Source: Haliclystus octoradiatus (lineage: Eukaryota > Cnidaria > Staurozoa > Stauromedusae > Haliclystidae). Taken from it: 64,000 nucleotides of DNA. The notes under the pieces were generated by a model. The model did not search any database, had not been told where the DNA came from, and saw only the letters and a program-made list of their open reading frames with translations. The translations under genes and the position numbers were made by a program. Position 1 is the stretch's first letter; each line of letters opens with the position of its first letter. Positions 22,188 through 32,429 of this stretch are shown here, in pieces. Location of the stretch: positions 10,654,380 to 10,718,379 of the forward strand of contig OU744450.1 in assembly GCA_916610825.1 (NCBI GenBank), written 5' to 3'.

Positions 22188-25100
22188 CTATAAATAATTA
22201 AAAATTTTATACACAACAATAACAAAAGTACATATATAATTCTGATACGAAAGGAAACATATTTCAAAAGTTCTCCATTATCTATATACAATACCAAGTG
22301 ATGATATGTAGTGTAAAGTGGAAATTAATAATAAAGAAGTGACGGTGCATAAATTAAAGGAGTGGTTATGTTTTATTAATTTGAATCATTCTAGACATGC
22401 GATTATTAAATCTGTTAAATATCTTTTTTGACTACAGACCACTCGTCAAGAAGAGATCGTTTTCTCAAAATGTAAAATGCAGCTCGAAAGAGATTGAAAT
22501 CGAAACAGTGGGGTGTGCTAGCATTTCCATTCTACTCGATCTTTGTGGTATTACCGTGTTTATTCCCCAAACATTAAAAAATAATATGTTTAGAGTTATG
22601 TACGTTAAAAAAGTGGACATATTACGTCCAACTTTATGTACATCTATATACCGGCTGGACAATCCATGTCCTACTATTAAGGCTGCTATGTCAAATCTAG
22701 ATTTCAAATTTCATATCTGCATTATTAGTTTTAGTCTTTATATGAAAAATACACATTATTCATGTCATAACTTTGGTTTGATTTTAACGAATTTCATTTA
22801 CACTATCAATTTTAGTCATTTCAAATTAAATTCAACTACTTTCACTCCATTACACTTTATGTCACTAACTTTAGTTTGATTCTAACAACAAATGTACAAT
22901 ATTTTCAATTGTAAATACCCCTGACAAGATCAATGTGTCATAGCAAACTATATTTTACGCTCCTTTGGGTGCGCAAATATATGTATGAACTACGATGCCA
23001 AATAATGTCCATAATCAAACTAGGTCACCCTCTCCTGTAATTGGAGGTATTTAACGTGACCATCATTAGATCATAATTATCATTGTATTTTGTCTAATTC
23101 TAAAAGAAAAAGAAAAGGGTATCACCTAATGTGCATGAATAAATGAGGAAATTCACGTTTTGGTGGACACCATTTGCAGCGACAGTAATTATTTAGAAAA
23201 TTTGGAATTCACATAGACCTTATTTGGAAGAAATAAACAACGAAACACAGCCAATAGAGGACCATTCTGACGATGAACATAACTTCCTGCAAAAGCCGAA
23301 ATACACACTGCGCAGGTGATGACGGTTATGAAGAGGAGGAAGTCACTATTGCGAATGTCGTACACGAAACGACAAAATGCAGAAATCTTCTGGAAGAAAA
23401 CAGAAAAGAAATGAAAAAAATGAAGGAAAAACACGACAATGACGTGAAAAGTATCGTTCGCAGTCTAAACAACAACCGGGAGGAAGTATACTACATGTGG
23501 CTGGCAAGCCTAATGCTCAAAGACAGGGAGATAAATGTTGACCTACCCGCTCGTTAAAATGGGGGAATTCATCATTGGACGAACATTGGATTTAAGATGG
23601 AAAAACTCCGCATAGGATTTAGCGTTCTATATCCGAATAAACGTATAAACATAGATAACACAAGTTTTTCTTTGAACTCTCTCTTCAACTCTAATTAATT
23701 ACTGCGACATGCCTACGTTATCATCATATCTGACGCATGCGCAAACATATAGATATACAACATCTCCCTTCAAGTTAATCGACTACAATGCTACATTTAC
23801 ATTATCAATAAATAATTAATAAAGGAGATTAACTTTAACAAAAAATTTTTACTAAGAGAAAAAAAAAAGATATATGTGGCAATGATTATATGCTTACATA
23901 GCTTAATTCATGTGTAATTAATATTATCATAACGTCCTTAATCATTAAATCCGTAATAAGCTAGAGGGGACTAGAGCTGTTTTGAATGTTCTGAAATAAT
24001 GTCGTTCTGTTTAACAGTTTAACGGCATGTTTTTTCTATAATCGGTAATTGGTCGATATTGTTATCACACTCCGCAAAAGAATCTGTGCTTTATTGTTTT
24101 TATTGCTATTAAATTGTTAATGAAATGTAATCAACAAACAAAAATATCAAATCAAGTGTTACGAATTCATTTTGAGCTCCTGTTTCCTTCCACGTCGTTG
24201 CAACATAAGATGTGAAACATTTATCTGTTTTGGCTAACCAATCGATTTTAATGTGAACATTTTCGAACCCATCTTCGTTATTTTGTTGATATAAATTGAG
24301 AAGCAAAATCAAATGTCGCATCTTGCTTATACAAGACGCGGTAAACAAATCGTACAAATTTAAAATGTATTTATTCAAGAAGGAAAAAGCAACAGTTTGG
24401 AGTTATTTCAAAGTGTCAGAGAAAAATGTTGCTATATAGGGCAATATGCTTAATTTTCAAAGATGTTGGCGTGATAAAATCACACCAGGGGAAAAAAATA
24501 TCCTTGTAAATTTACCACAATGAATTTGAAAAACCAAGGGAAAAACCATATACAATCCATGCATATGACAAAGTTCATCGAACATGAAGCAGCAGAAATC
24601 GACGCAAAAGCAACCAAAGGAACAAAACGAGAGACAGAGGATGACGCTGGTAGCACATCTATGGTGAAAACGTGATGTATATCGCAGATTTAACTTCAAG
24701 AAAGTTTATATAGTTTTAAAATATGGGATAAGGACGAAGTTAATTTGAAAAAAAATAAAAATTTTGATCGCTGAAATGATGGGCATAGATAATCGCTCAT
24801 TTTTGATGGTCGAAGATCTTGGATTTCGTCGACAGATGAAACACATTGTACCAGTTTATCCACTACCAACTCGACAGCAAAGTAGCAAAAACAACGCTCT
24901 TGATACTCTTCAAAATGAAAAGCAGCGGTAGTTTAATTGGTGAAAGTGGCCGAGCACATAACATTTACATCGGATATTTATGTCAGCACATCGATATATG
25001 GTATGCTCTAGAATTTTATTTTTATTTTGGGCATCTGAAAAGTCTTTTTTAGCTAGTTTAGAATAGTCGATTCCTAGATCTGTCAGTAAACATGTTACCT

Positions 25101-28100
25101 TCGATAACTGTTTTCCCAGATTGTAGTGATAGCTCGCCGAATGCCTTAGAGATCAATGAGTCGTTATCAGCTGCCAATAGTCGAAAAAGATATTTGTACA
25201 TGCTGCATTGAACATCAATAATTAAAGGGGGAAAAGGAGATTTCCCAACTGCTGGCCAAGTTACTAGAGTTACGGGGGATCTTTAAAATATTATTAACAA
25301 GTTTGTTCTGTAATAATTCCAATGGATTATTAGTTTCGTGTTTGATTGAGCCTCCCCAGACATCGCTAGCGTAAAGAAAGATTGGTTTGATCATGATTTT
25401 GTAAATAGATTTGTAAATGTCGACAGAATTTAAAGATGATTTACTTAAAAACGTGTTGCCGAAAAGCAGGCTTTGTCGGCTGTCTGGCAAAGTTCCTTTA
25501 TACCGTATGATTGTTTGCCTGAGGTATGAAATGTAAAACCAATGTAGTTATATGAGGAGACATTACTGAGAATTTCATTATTAAGATAAAAGGTTGAACA
25601 ATCAGAATATGAGGATTTTTGAAAAAGCATAACCTTGGATTTGTTGTAGTTGATATTTGATTTCCATATTTTGCAAAATTCGAATGTTTTATCAAGGCTA
25701 CGTTGTAAACCTTCCGGGGTCTCGGATAATAATACAATATCATCAGCAAACAAGAGACAACTTAAATTCTGATCTAGCAATGAAATGGGGGGATTGTGAG
25801 TACATGATAGATTTTTCGCTGGGTCATTGACAAAGATATTAAAAAGATGATGATGATGATGATGATGATGATGATAATGATGACCTTGAGGGTGAAGATT
25901 TGTTGATGTTTGAACGCAATTATCATTATGTTACAATTAACAGTATTAGTCGACTATTGAGCAAGCAACTTAGCAACCATGGAAAAATCTTTTTTTTCTT
26001 ATCATTTTTTATAAGGTTTTGTAACCAGCAGTGTGAGGGATCAGCATGTGGGACGATGTCAATTGATAGGAGCACAACGCGTGACTATACCAAAAAGAAC
26101 ACTTTGAAGAGAGATGATGAATTGAGATCTACACAAATCCACGCACAACTCCAATTTCCGTTTATATTTTATGCTGATACAGAAGCCTTACTATCAAAAA
26201 CGGACACGTGTACTCCAGATCAGTCAATTTCGTCAACCACCATTGTGAAATATCACATTCCTTGGGAATTTGGAATTAAATTGAAATCATTGATGTCAAA
26301 ATACGACAACAGACCTCCTCATTTATACAGAGGTGGAAATTCAATGGAGAAATTTATTAATTATGTATTAGAAGAAGGTCAAAAACTCCGTAAAATTCTA
26401 AAAGACATTGTTCCTATGAAATTGAATTAAGAAGAAAAGGCAATATACCAATTCAGCACCATATGTCATATTTGCAGGAGCGGTGATTTTAAACCTATAT
26501 CAATGATCATAAATCCTCTAAATATGGTAATGCAAAAGTATGTGATCATGATCATTTGACTGGAGCATTTCGTGGTGCAGCTCATAGATCATGTAATTTA
26601 AGCTACAGAATCAATCCAGCTAGAATAAGAATTCCATGCATTCTACACAATCTTCGCGGCTATGATTCTCATCACATATTATCTGCTATCAAAAAGACAT
26701 TACAGGGGCATCAAATGTATTCTAAACAACATGGAATCATATGTATCATTCACGGCATAACTTTTACAGACTCTTTACAGTTTCTAAATTCAAGTCTAGA
26801 TGCATTGGTTAGTAATCTCGAAAATCATCAATTGGTATCAACTCGTCACTACTTAGAATCAATTCAACGAACAACAGATGTAGATGACAAATTGAAATTG
26901 ATGGCACGCAAGGGAGTCTACCCATATGAGTATTTTGATAATTGGTCACGATTTGATGAGATGTCTTTGCCATCACATGAAGAAATCTTCAGTTCATTAA
27001 CAGAAGAAAACGTGCCTGAAGAAGATCATCTGCACGCTCACCACGTTCTCAATGAATTTGGTATGAATAATCGTGGTGAATTCCATGACTTTAATCTTTT
27101 AACAGATGTGCTTTTGTTAGCAGATGTATTTGAGTCATTTAGAAAAACTTGACTTTCACTTGGATCCTGCCCACTTAGTACTCATATTACCAGGCTTGTC
27201 ATCGCTCAGTAGTTATTGTTGAATATGAATGGAATGAAAACATGGTTTTAAACATTTTTCATTCAACTTCCAGATTTCTCTTGGGTTGCTGCTCTCAAAA
27301 TGTGTCAACTCAACCTACAATTGTTATCAGATATTGATATGATCAATTCATCGAACAAAGTTTACGTGGTTGTGTATCTTCAATCAATCATAGAGACGCG
27401 AAGGCTAACTTCCCATGTTTAGAGGATTATAAACTTACCAATGCTTATCTGATATACCTTGATGCAAAGTATGTGCATCTTCCTTCAATAATGAAATAGA
27501 ACACTATACTTATTTTCAACACTCAAGTGATGTAATGTTTTTAGATTTCATTTATGTAGCAATCTCTACAGTTGGGCAATGTTGCAGCCCCTTCCGATTG
27601 GAGATTTCCGTTGGCTCAACGATGAACAAATCAAACAATTTGATGTTACTGCAATTTCCGACAATACTAATCGTGGTTATATGCTGGAATGTGATCTAAG
27701 TTATCCTTCATGTTATCATGACGCACATTCAGATTATCATTTGGCACCGGAACAAATCATCATTTCATCTGATATGTTACAACCGTATCAAAAAAAACTA
27801 TATCAATTAACGAGCAATGTATCTAAACTCAATCACAGACTTGTTCTAGATGATTCCATTCAAATTCCTAATTCAACTCCTACTTACACCGAATTTAAAT
27901 GATAAGAATCGCTATGTATTCTGCACTATCGTAATTTAAAATTATATATGGAATTTGGTATGGAAATCAAACGAATTCATAGAGTGTTATCATTTAAACA
28001 AGGCTCCTGGGCGAAAGATTATATTGATTTTAATACGAAGAAACGTGCTAGTGCTCAGAATGAATTTGTTAAATCAATCCATAAGGCTCTTAACAGTTCA

Positions 28101-31100
28101 ATTTTTGGAAAGCAGAGTATTGTTTTTCTATTTTACAGTTGTTAATCAACGATGACCTACTTTTCAATTGTATTTAAATTATTCACTTTCATTCCTTTAG
28201 ATGTTGGAACTTCCTTTACATGTTGGAACAATCTTCTCGATGTTGAGTAAGACAGTACAATCGATGTTAGTACTGTTTGATGAATACTCATCCAATCTAT
28301 CATTACGTGCTTGATGAAATAATACATAACCATTGTGATTCGGATGATCTATATGTACACTAGTGTGTAACATTTGTTGCTTTCCTTTTGATTTCTTGAG
28401 AATTTCCAATTTCTTGTGAAACAGCTTCTCGTTGTCTTTATGACTAGATTTTTGATGCATTTCAATCATTTGTTGCTCGACCCATTTTGGTAAGGGAAAC
28501 TGATACGTGTTACCTTTTTCCTTTCCAGGACCTGGACCGACTCCCTTATCAATGTTCGTTGAGCTTGAATTCTCGAGTGTTTTCTTTTGCGAAACTTTTT
28601 CGTAATTTTTATTCGTAACACTACCAACTAATTTTTTTGATCTCTGTTTCTTTTTTGGTGGTTTCTCTACGTCACATGTGCTGGTGGATGATGTACTGCG
28701 GGTATTTAATGAAGTTTTCACCCCCTTTCAAAGCTCAGTCGAATAAATCCATTGTCGATGAATCAATAATAAAATCAGATAAATTAATAGGGGGTAAGTT
28801 ATGCACATATTCTGAACACATAATTTACTATCGTCTATTAACCACAACCATAATCAAAGCTTGTACACGACTAACTAAACCTTCACTACTGCAAAGACAG
28901 TATGTTACAGAAATTGAAGAAGCAATGATGAATGCGAAACACTATGAGTAAAAAAACACTAAAGGCAATCAAAACGCTAGGAGCTAACAGACAATATGAG
29001 CCGTCAAGATACTAGGAGACACAGACATGAGGAGCCAAAAGACACTAGGAGCTAATAACACGAGGAGCAATCTCAACAATAGGAGCCTAAAACACTACGA
29101 GATATCCCAACAGTAGGAGCCTAAAGACAATAGGAACTATCTTAACAATATGATCTTAAGGACAATAGGAGCACTATTGCGCAATCGTTTGTCACGTGAT
29201 CACTGCTCTTTGTTCTAGATCACTGCTCTACTCTTATGAATATATTAGCGACTGGTCATGTTTTGAAGAGACGTCAATACCATCTCGGAAGGAATTCTAC
29301 AGCTCAGTCCCATGCCTTGGACCCTTTGGAGTCATGCGAGACTGGTGTGTCATTCAAATGTTGTTTATCAGCGAGTGAAAAATTTCCTCCTGATATTATG
29401 CATGACTTTCTTGAGGGTGATGTTCCGCAATTATTCAAAATTTAGAGGATGATGTGAAGGAATTATTCAAAGTTTAGTGTTGTCCTTTTGGAAGAAATGG
29501 ATCAGAAATTATTTACCAACTTTATAAACAAGGCAGAAATGCCGGGAGTAAAAAATCTAGACAAATGGTTGTTAGTGATGTAGTGCTAGTGATCGATCAA
29601 GACGCTCGTAGAGGCAAATGGCAAATAGGAAGGATATTAGAGGTATTCCGAGGTAAATATGGAATTGTTCGCAGTGTTAAAGTAAAGACAACGTCAGGGG
29701 TATATAGCAGACCAATTACAAAACTATGCTTACTATTGCCAAGTATTGATTAACGCAGCATGACCTAGCGCTTTCATGCCGGGGGGAATGTTGGAAATAC
29801 AATGATATGTCATCAAGATAATCCTAATTTTGAACAGACCTTTTTCAAACAATTTATCATTTATAGAAATGAGTATAGAAGTATAACGTAATCGTATTAT
29901 AGCCTTAATTATAGTGTTGAGCAAGGTGCAGTTGCATACCTTTTTTAAGCAACTTTAATAGACATTTTATTCGTTTCATTTATTTGAGAGGTTTAGCATT
30001 TAGAAGAAACAGGAGTCCGTGGGAAGCAGACCGATGTAAGCATTAAAGCAACGTGCGATATTTAGATTTGTGATTAACTTATTTTCCCGCTTATTTACAG
30101 TAATTAATTGATGTGAATTTATTCATATGAAAATCTCAGTCATACTCATGCGACTCCTGCTATCGTCAAGTCTGGATCAAACAATTTAGTGAGATCAAAT
30201 CGGTTAATAACAACACATAAATCGATTTCCAACAATAGGGATAATTTTTTTGTAAATTTAAAGATAGGATAGGATATAATATTATAATTAGTTGCATAGC
30301 AGGGATAAATTCGTACTTTATAGCTATTTTGTAGCTATTTTAATTGTTTCATATGAAAATTTTACAAAGGTTTGCTTAGAATAATAAAATACTCACATAT
30401 TTAAAAGAATTCAAAAATAAAGCTACCATACATTTACCAGATGTATATTACATGAAGGAGAATTAAGACACCGTAGTAGCCCGTAATCACACAAAATCAG
30501 TTCATGGGATGACACCAGAACAATGCTGGACTGACAACAAACCTAATATATCAATTTGTGAACTTTTGGGCGTGGCGTGTAAGCTCACATGCAAATAGAT
30601 GAAAGACGGAAATTAGGTAAAATGTATCTTCGTTGGATATCCCCAATCAAGCAAAGTTTTCAAACTGATAACAACCATCGAAACGGAGATAATGCAACAG
30701 ACGCAACAGACGCAACTGAGTTCATATTTGGGCCGTCTGAAACTTTATGCCAATATTATGTTCCTTATACTGACTTGGTTTTTGAGGCTCACCAATGTGC
30801 TTCTATGATAAGACCTTCACGGTCAAACTCTGTTTTCGTGAATAATATTGTTCCGTTTTGGTTGGGGGACAAGAGACTCTCCAAAATACCATGTTAAAGG
30901 TTAATTTTGAATGGAAAAGAGTAGCTCTGTGTAAAAAGGCAACAAAACATGTACCGATAGAAAAAGAAACGTTTATCTAAATCCGTTGTATCCCAAAAGG
31001 TACACGTTAAGGTACTGACCCTAGGTGGCTGGATAAATAATATAGTTTTCTTCTTTGATAACGTCAAGGTCACCCATAACAAGCCCTGTAACTCAGTAAC

Positions 31101-32317
31101 ATATAAATTATACAATATCTCTCAATATTACAGAACTATCAAAACAAATTCTGCTTTAAGAAATTCAACAGCAATTGTCTTACATTTCTCATTTAACCCC
31201 CATAATTCTATTTTATTTCCATTTATGTGGTGATAAACTCCTTGCCCCCTCGAAAGAATACATTTCCGTTGTCCAAACTTTGACAATATTCTTTCCAAAG
31301 TTTTTCCTATAAATTACCGTGAGCATATTATCAATGTGAACTTAGTTAGATTCAGATGAATTGACTCAAAGCAATAGTAAAGCATTGGTGGTTCAAAGTA
31401 TTTGGCAAGTGTGATGGCTGATGTCTATTTTTTCAGTCTGATCATACAAAAATGTCAGTCGAATTGCATTTCAGATTAGATCATTAGAATCATGCTGTTC
31501 CTAGAACCCTTCTGTTTTATTCCCAGAGTATTTTACCCATTTTGATTATATATATGTATAGAAGTTGTTACCTTTGGAGATTTCCGGTGGGAGAAAATCT
31601 GTATCCTCTTCATCATCATCGTCATTAAATTCGTCATCACTGATTTCTTCATCGACCCTTTCTGAGCGAATAATATAAAAGTTAACATATGCCAGGATAG
31701 ATTCAAGAAATATTAAACCTGTAAATTATTATAGTTAATTAATGGCACAGCTATTTTATTGGATATTAATTAGAAGGAGTGGATGACAAAACATATTGAA
31801 TTGCAAAGAGGGTAGTCGTCTTGAAATATACAAGAGCAAAATTATTTCAGAATAGAAAGAGAAGCCTATTGATAATCAACTCGTTGAAATAAAGATCTCC
31901 CCAACAGTTCTGTTTCTCCATTTCTTGAAAAAACATATGTTGGTTCTAAATCAAGTCATTTGTAAATGAATGAAATTTAATCAATTCTGGGATATGTATA
32001 CAATTTAATTATGAAATTTTGCTCATTCCATGACAAATAAATATTTGTTGTTGCTCAAAATGAAAAGGCGATCGACTCATTTTTGATTCCATTAGGTGTA
32101 AAGGTTCCTCTGTTAATATTTCTATGATTCGATCGTTTGGCTATTTAATTTGGTCTGTTGCTGCTATATGAGATTCTTTCATATGACATTGTGGTCATTA
32201 TTATACGAGTGATTGGTTTCTTATAGTCATTAGTTCACTACAAAATTGGTTACCTGATAATACCCCAGTACCATTTGATACACACAGCATGCTGATCAGT
32301 ATGATTAAAACCTTCAT
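22069..32317 (-). CDS. secreted cationic peptide precursor (antimicrobial-peptide-like), three-exon model
   Basis: Exons 32317-32254, 31661-31572 and 22187-22069. Junctions are phase 1 throughout and give an open 90-residue protein. Exon 1: hydrophobic signal peptide (MKVLIILISMLCVSNG). Exon 2: a propiece with 16 Asp/Glu and two basic residues (DEFNDDDDEEDTDFLPP). Exon 3: a Cys-free tail beginning DAKPNPWWGWNRRRRR, with a second RRRR cluster and a C-terminal Gly before TAA. It has eleven Arg and a net charge of about +11, and the terminal Gly could donate an amide. Acid propiece plus basic mature part is a known layout of antimicrobial and neuropeptide precursors; function is inference. A paralogue with the same exon phases lies at 43.9-49.3 kb. 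Intron 2 is 9.4 kb and full of transposon fossils, so the link of exon 3 to exons 1-2 needs transcript proof. A cag before exon 1 could be a 5' UTR or trans-splice acceptor. Confidence 0.55.
22200..23270. other. intronic AT-rich sequence, nothing firm
   Basis: A 160-codon plus-strand frame (22397-22879) is open but low in complexity and shows no domain. An internal approximate duplication (tgtcataactttggtttgat and tgtcactaactttagtttga) sits at about 22764 and 22860. I do not call a gene here. Confidence 0.35.
23273..23557 (+). CDS. small hypothetical protein, charged coiled-coil
   Basis: An ATG-initiated frame of 94 codons. After a Cys-containing start it has an acidic stretch (GDDGYEEEEV) and a heptad-like charged segment (LLEENRKEMKKMKEKHDNDV), ending VDLPAR and TAA. 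The residue composition looks coding rather than random AT-rich sequence. A possible acceptor (ctgcgcag at 23310-23317) lies inside the frame, so it may instead be a terminal exon. It lies antisense within the large intron of the peptide gene. No family recognised. Confidence 0.35.
   Translation: MNITSCKSRNTHCAGDDGYEEEEVTIANVVHETTKCRNLLEENRKEMKKMKEKHDNDVKSIVRSLNNNREEVYYMWLASLMLKDREINVDLPAR
24360..25030 (+). pseudogene. hAT/ZBED-type transposase fossil
   Basis: Plus-strand frames with stops give a BED-finger start (KKEKATVWSYFKVSEKN, 24380-24430), a polar linker, and the hAT-typical block IAEMMGIDNRSF and FLMVEDLGFRRQMK followed by PVYPLPTRQQ (24765-24880). After a frameshift comes SGRAHNIYIGYLCQHIDIWY, matching the DxWTS-x-YL-x-HxID region. 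The C-terminal dimerisation part is missing. Confidence 0.65.
25045..25800 (-). pseudogene. non-LTR RT fragment
   Basis: Minus-strand frames: LLFADDIVLLSETPEGLQRS with a thumb (25780-25445), then the C-terminal domain (YKIMIKPIFLYASDVWGGS, 25490-25215), continuing in another frame to about 25045 (MYKYLFRLLAADNDSLIS). It is 5' truncated before the catalytic box and has one or two frameshifts. The FADDIVLL and YASDVWG signatures differ from the elements at 0.5-2.3 and 8.3-9.5 kb, so it is another family. Confidence 0.75.
25847..25882. repeat. (GAT)n microsatellite
   Basis: About eleven GAT units with one GATAAT interruption, at the junction of the non-LTR fragment and the DNA polymerase B fossil. 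Confidence 0.85.
26020..28145 (+). pseudogene. protein-primed DNA polymerase B fossil (Polinton/adintovirus-type)
   Basis: Fragments in order across three frames: Exo I-like FIFYADTEALL (26157), an internal TAA near 26430, a CHIC-xx zinc ribbon and HLTGAFRGAAHRSCNLSYR, Exo II-like HNLRGYDSHHIL (26650), Exo III-like DFNLLTDVLLLADVF (27090), a frameshifted stretch with LPxxDIDM and YLDA-like blocks, MLQPLPIGDFRWL (27580), HYRNLKLYMEFGMEIKR (27925) and YIDFNTKKRASAQNEF with ALNSSIFGK (28020-28110). These match the order in family B polymerases of self-synthesising transposons and related viruses. At least four breaks make it non-functional, and the C-terminal motifs after SIFGK are absent. No capsid, integrase or protease partner is seen nearby. 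Confidence 0.8.
28197..28718 (-). CDS. open frame of unknown function, basic
   Basis: A 174-codon minus-strand frame without stops. It lacks an ATG near its 5' end (opens with GTG after a TGA), so it would need an upstream exon or is itself a fragment. It carries a nuclear-localisation-like cluster (EKPPKKKQRSKKLVG), a Gly/Pro stretch and a charged helical C-terminal half (MHQKSSHKDNEKLFHKK). It directly follows the polymerase fossil in the opposite orientation and is undamaged, unlike its neighbour. It could be an accessory ORF of the same element. I do not recognise it. Confidence 0.35.
   Translation of the reverse strand, partial: KTSLNTRSTSSTSTCDVEKPPKKKQRSKKLVGSVTNKNYEKVSQKKTLENSSSTNIDKGVGPGPGKEKGNTYQFPLPKWVEQQMIEMHQKSSHKDNEKLFHKKLEILKKSKGKQQMLHTSVHIDHPNHNGYVLFHQARNDRLDEYSSNSTNIDCTVLLNIEKIVPTCKGSSNI
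28960..29175. repeat. imperfect short-unit repeat (aggagc-xx-aagacaatagg)
   Basis: A run of about ten degenerate units built on agga-gc-taaa-gacaatagg, e.g. aataggagcctaaaacacta and agtaggagcctaaagacaat. Unit length varies between about 20 and 30 bp. Confidence 0.65.
29215..29445 (+). pseudogene. chimeric fragment: DNA polymerase B Exo III piece joined to another transposon protein
   Basis: 29219-29310 encodes YSYEYISDWSCFEETSIPSR, which matches the sequence just before Exo III in the 26-28 kb polymerase fossil (YPYEYFDNWSRFDEMSLPS). After a frame change the sequence continues into KFPPDIMHDFLEGDVPQLF, a signature of a different dispersed transposase-like animal family. Both pieces are short. 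Confidence 0.5.
29480..29756 (+). pseudogene. BEL/Pao integrase C-terminal end
   Basis: Frame from about 29480 (SFWKKWIRNYLPTL, then a frame-consistent QMVVSDVVLVIDQDA) through RGKWQIGRILEVFRGKYG to SRPITKLCLLLP and TAA near 29756. This is the small C-terminal integrase domain typical of BEL/Pao Pol. The upstream Pol is gone. A purine run (ggggggaa, 29781-29788) and the LTR follow directly. Confidence 0.8.
29789..30234 (+). mobile_element. BEL/Pao 3' LTR (446 bp)
   Basis: Begins TGTTGGAAAT immediately after the polypurine tract and ends ATTTCCAACA, a perfect 10-bp terminal inverted repeat with TG...CA ends. The position right after the integrase stop and the purine run identifies it as the 3' LTR. 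The 5' LTR and the start of the element are not in place, so no target duplication can be assigned. Confidence 0.85.
30440..30720 (+). pseudogene. copia-type integrase fragment
   Basis: Plus-strand frames give RNHTKSVHGMTPEQCWTDN followed by KPNISICELLGVACKLTCK, and after a stop and frame change CIFVGYPQSSKVFKL. This is the end of a Ty1/copia integrase where it meets the linker to RT. No RT is preserved. Confidence 0.65.
30900..31570. other. intronic, no firm feature
   Basis: Lies in intron 2 of the peptide gene. A minus-strand frame from about 31313 to 31126, opening at an atttatag acceptor and in a compatible phase, could be an alternative third exon (starts GKTLERILSKFGQRK), but the acceptor is weak and the sequence shows no family trait. 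Confidence 0.3.
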
Positions 32318-32429
32318 TGTAATCGTGTTGGTCCTGTGAAATGAATCAACTGAGATATAATAAATGCATCCTTCTTTCTGAAAACATATCCAGAGCATAT
32401 CTTGGCATAAAAAAGAGAGTTCCTTCAAA

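Noticed and set aside
22397-22879. A 160-codon plus-strand gene.
   Set aside because: Composition is rich in Phe, Ile, Asn, Tyr as expected from AT-rich noise, and it contains an internal duplication of non-coding type.
31126-31313. An alternative third exon for the peptide gene, close to exon 2 and in compatible phase.
   Set aside because: Weak acceptor without a pyrimidine tract, no D-x-KP start as in the paralogue, and no cationic clusters; kept only as a fallback.
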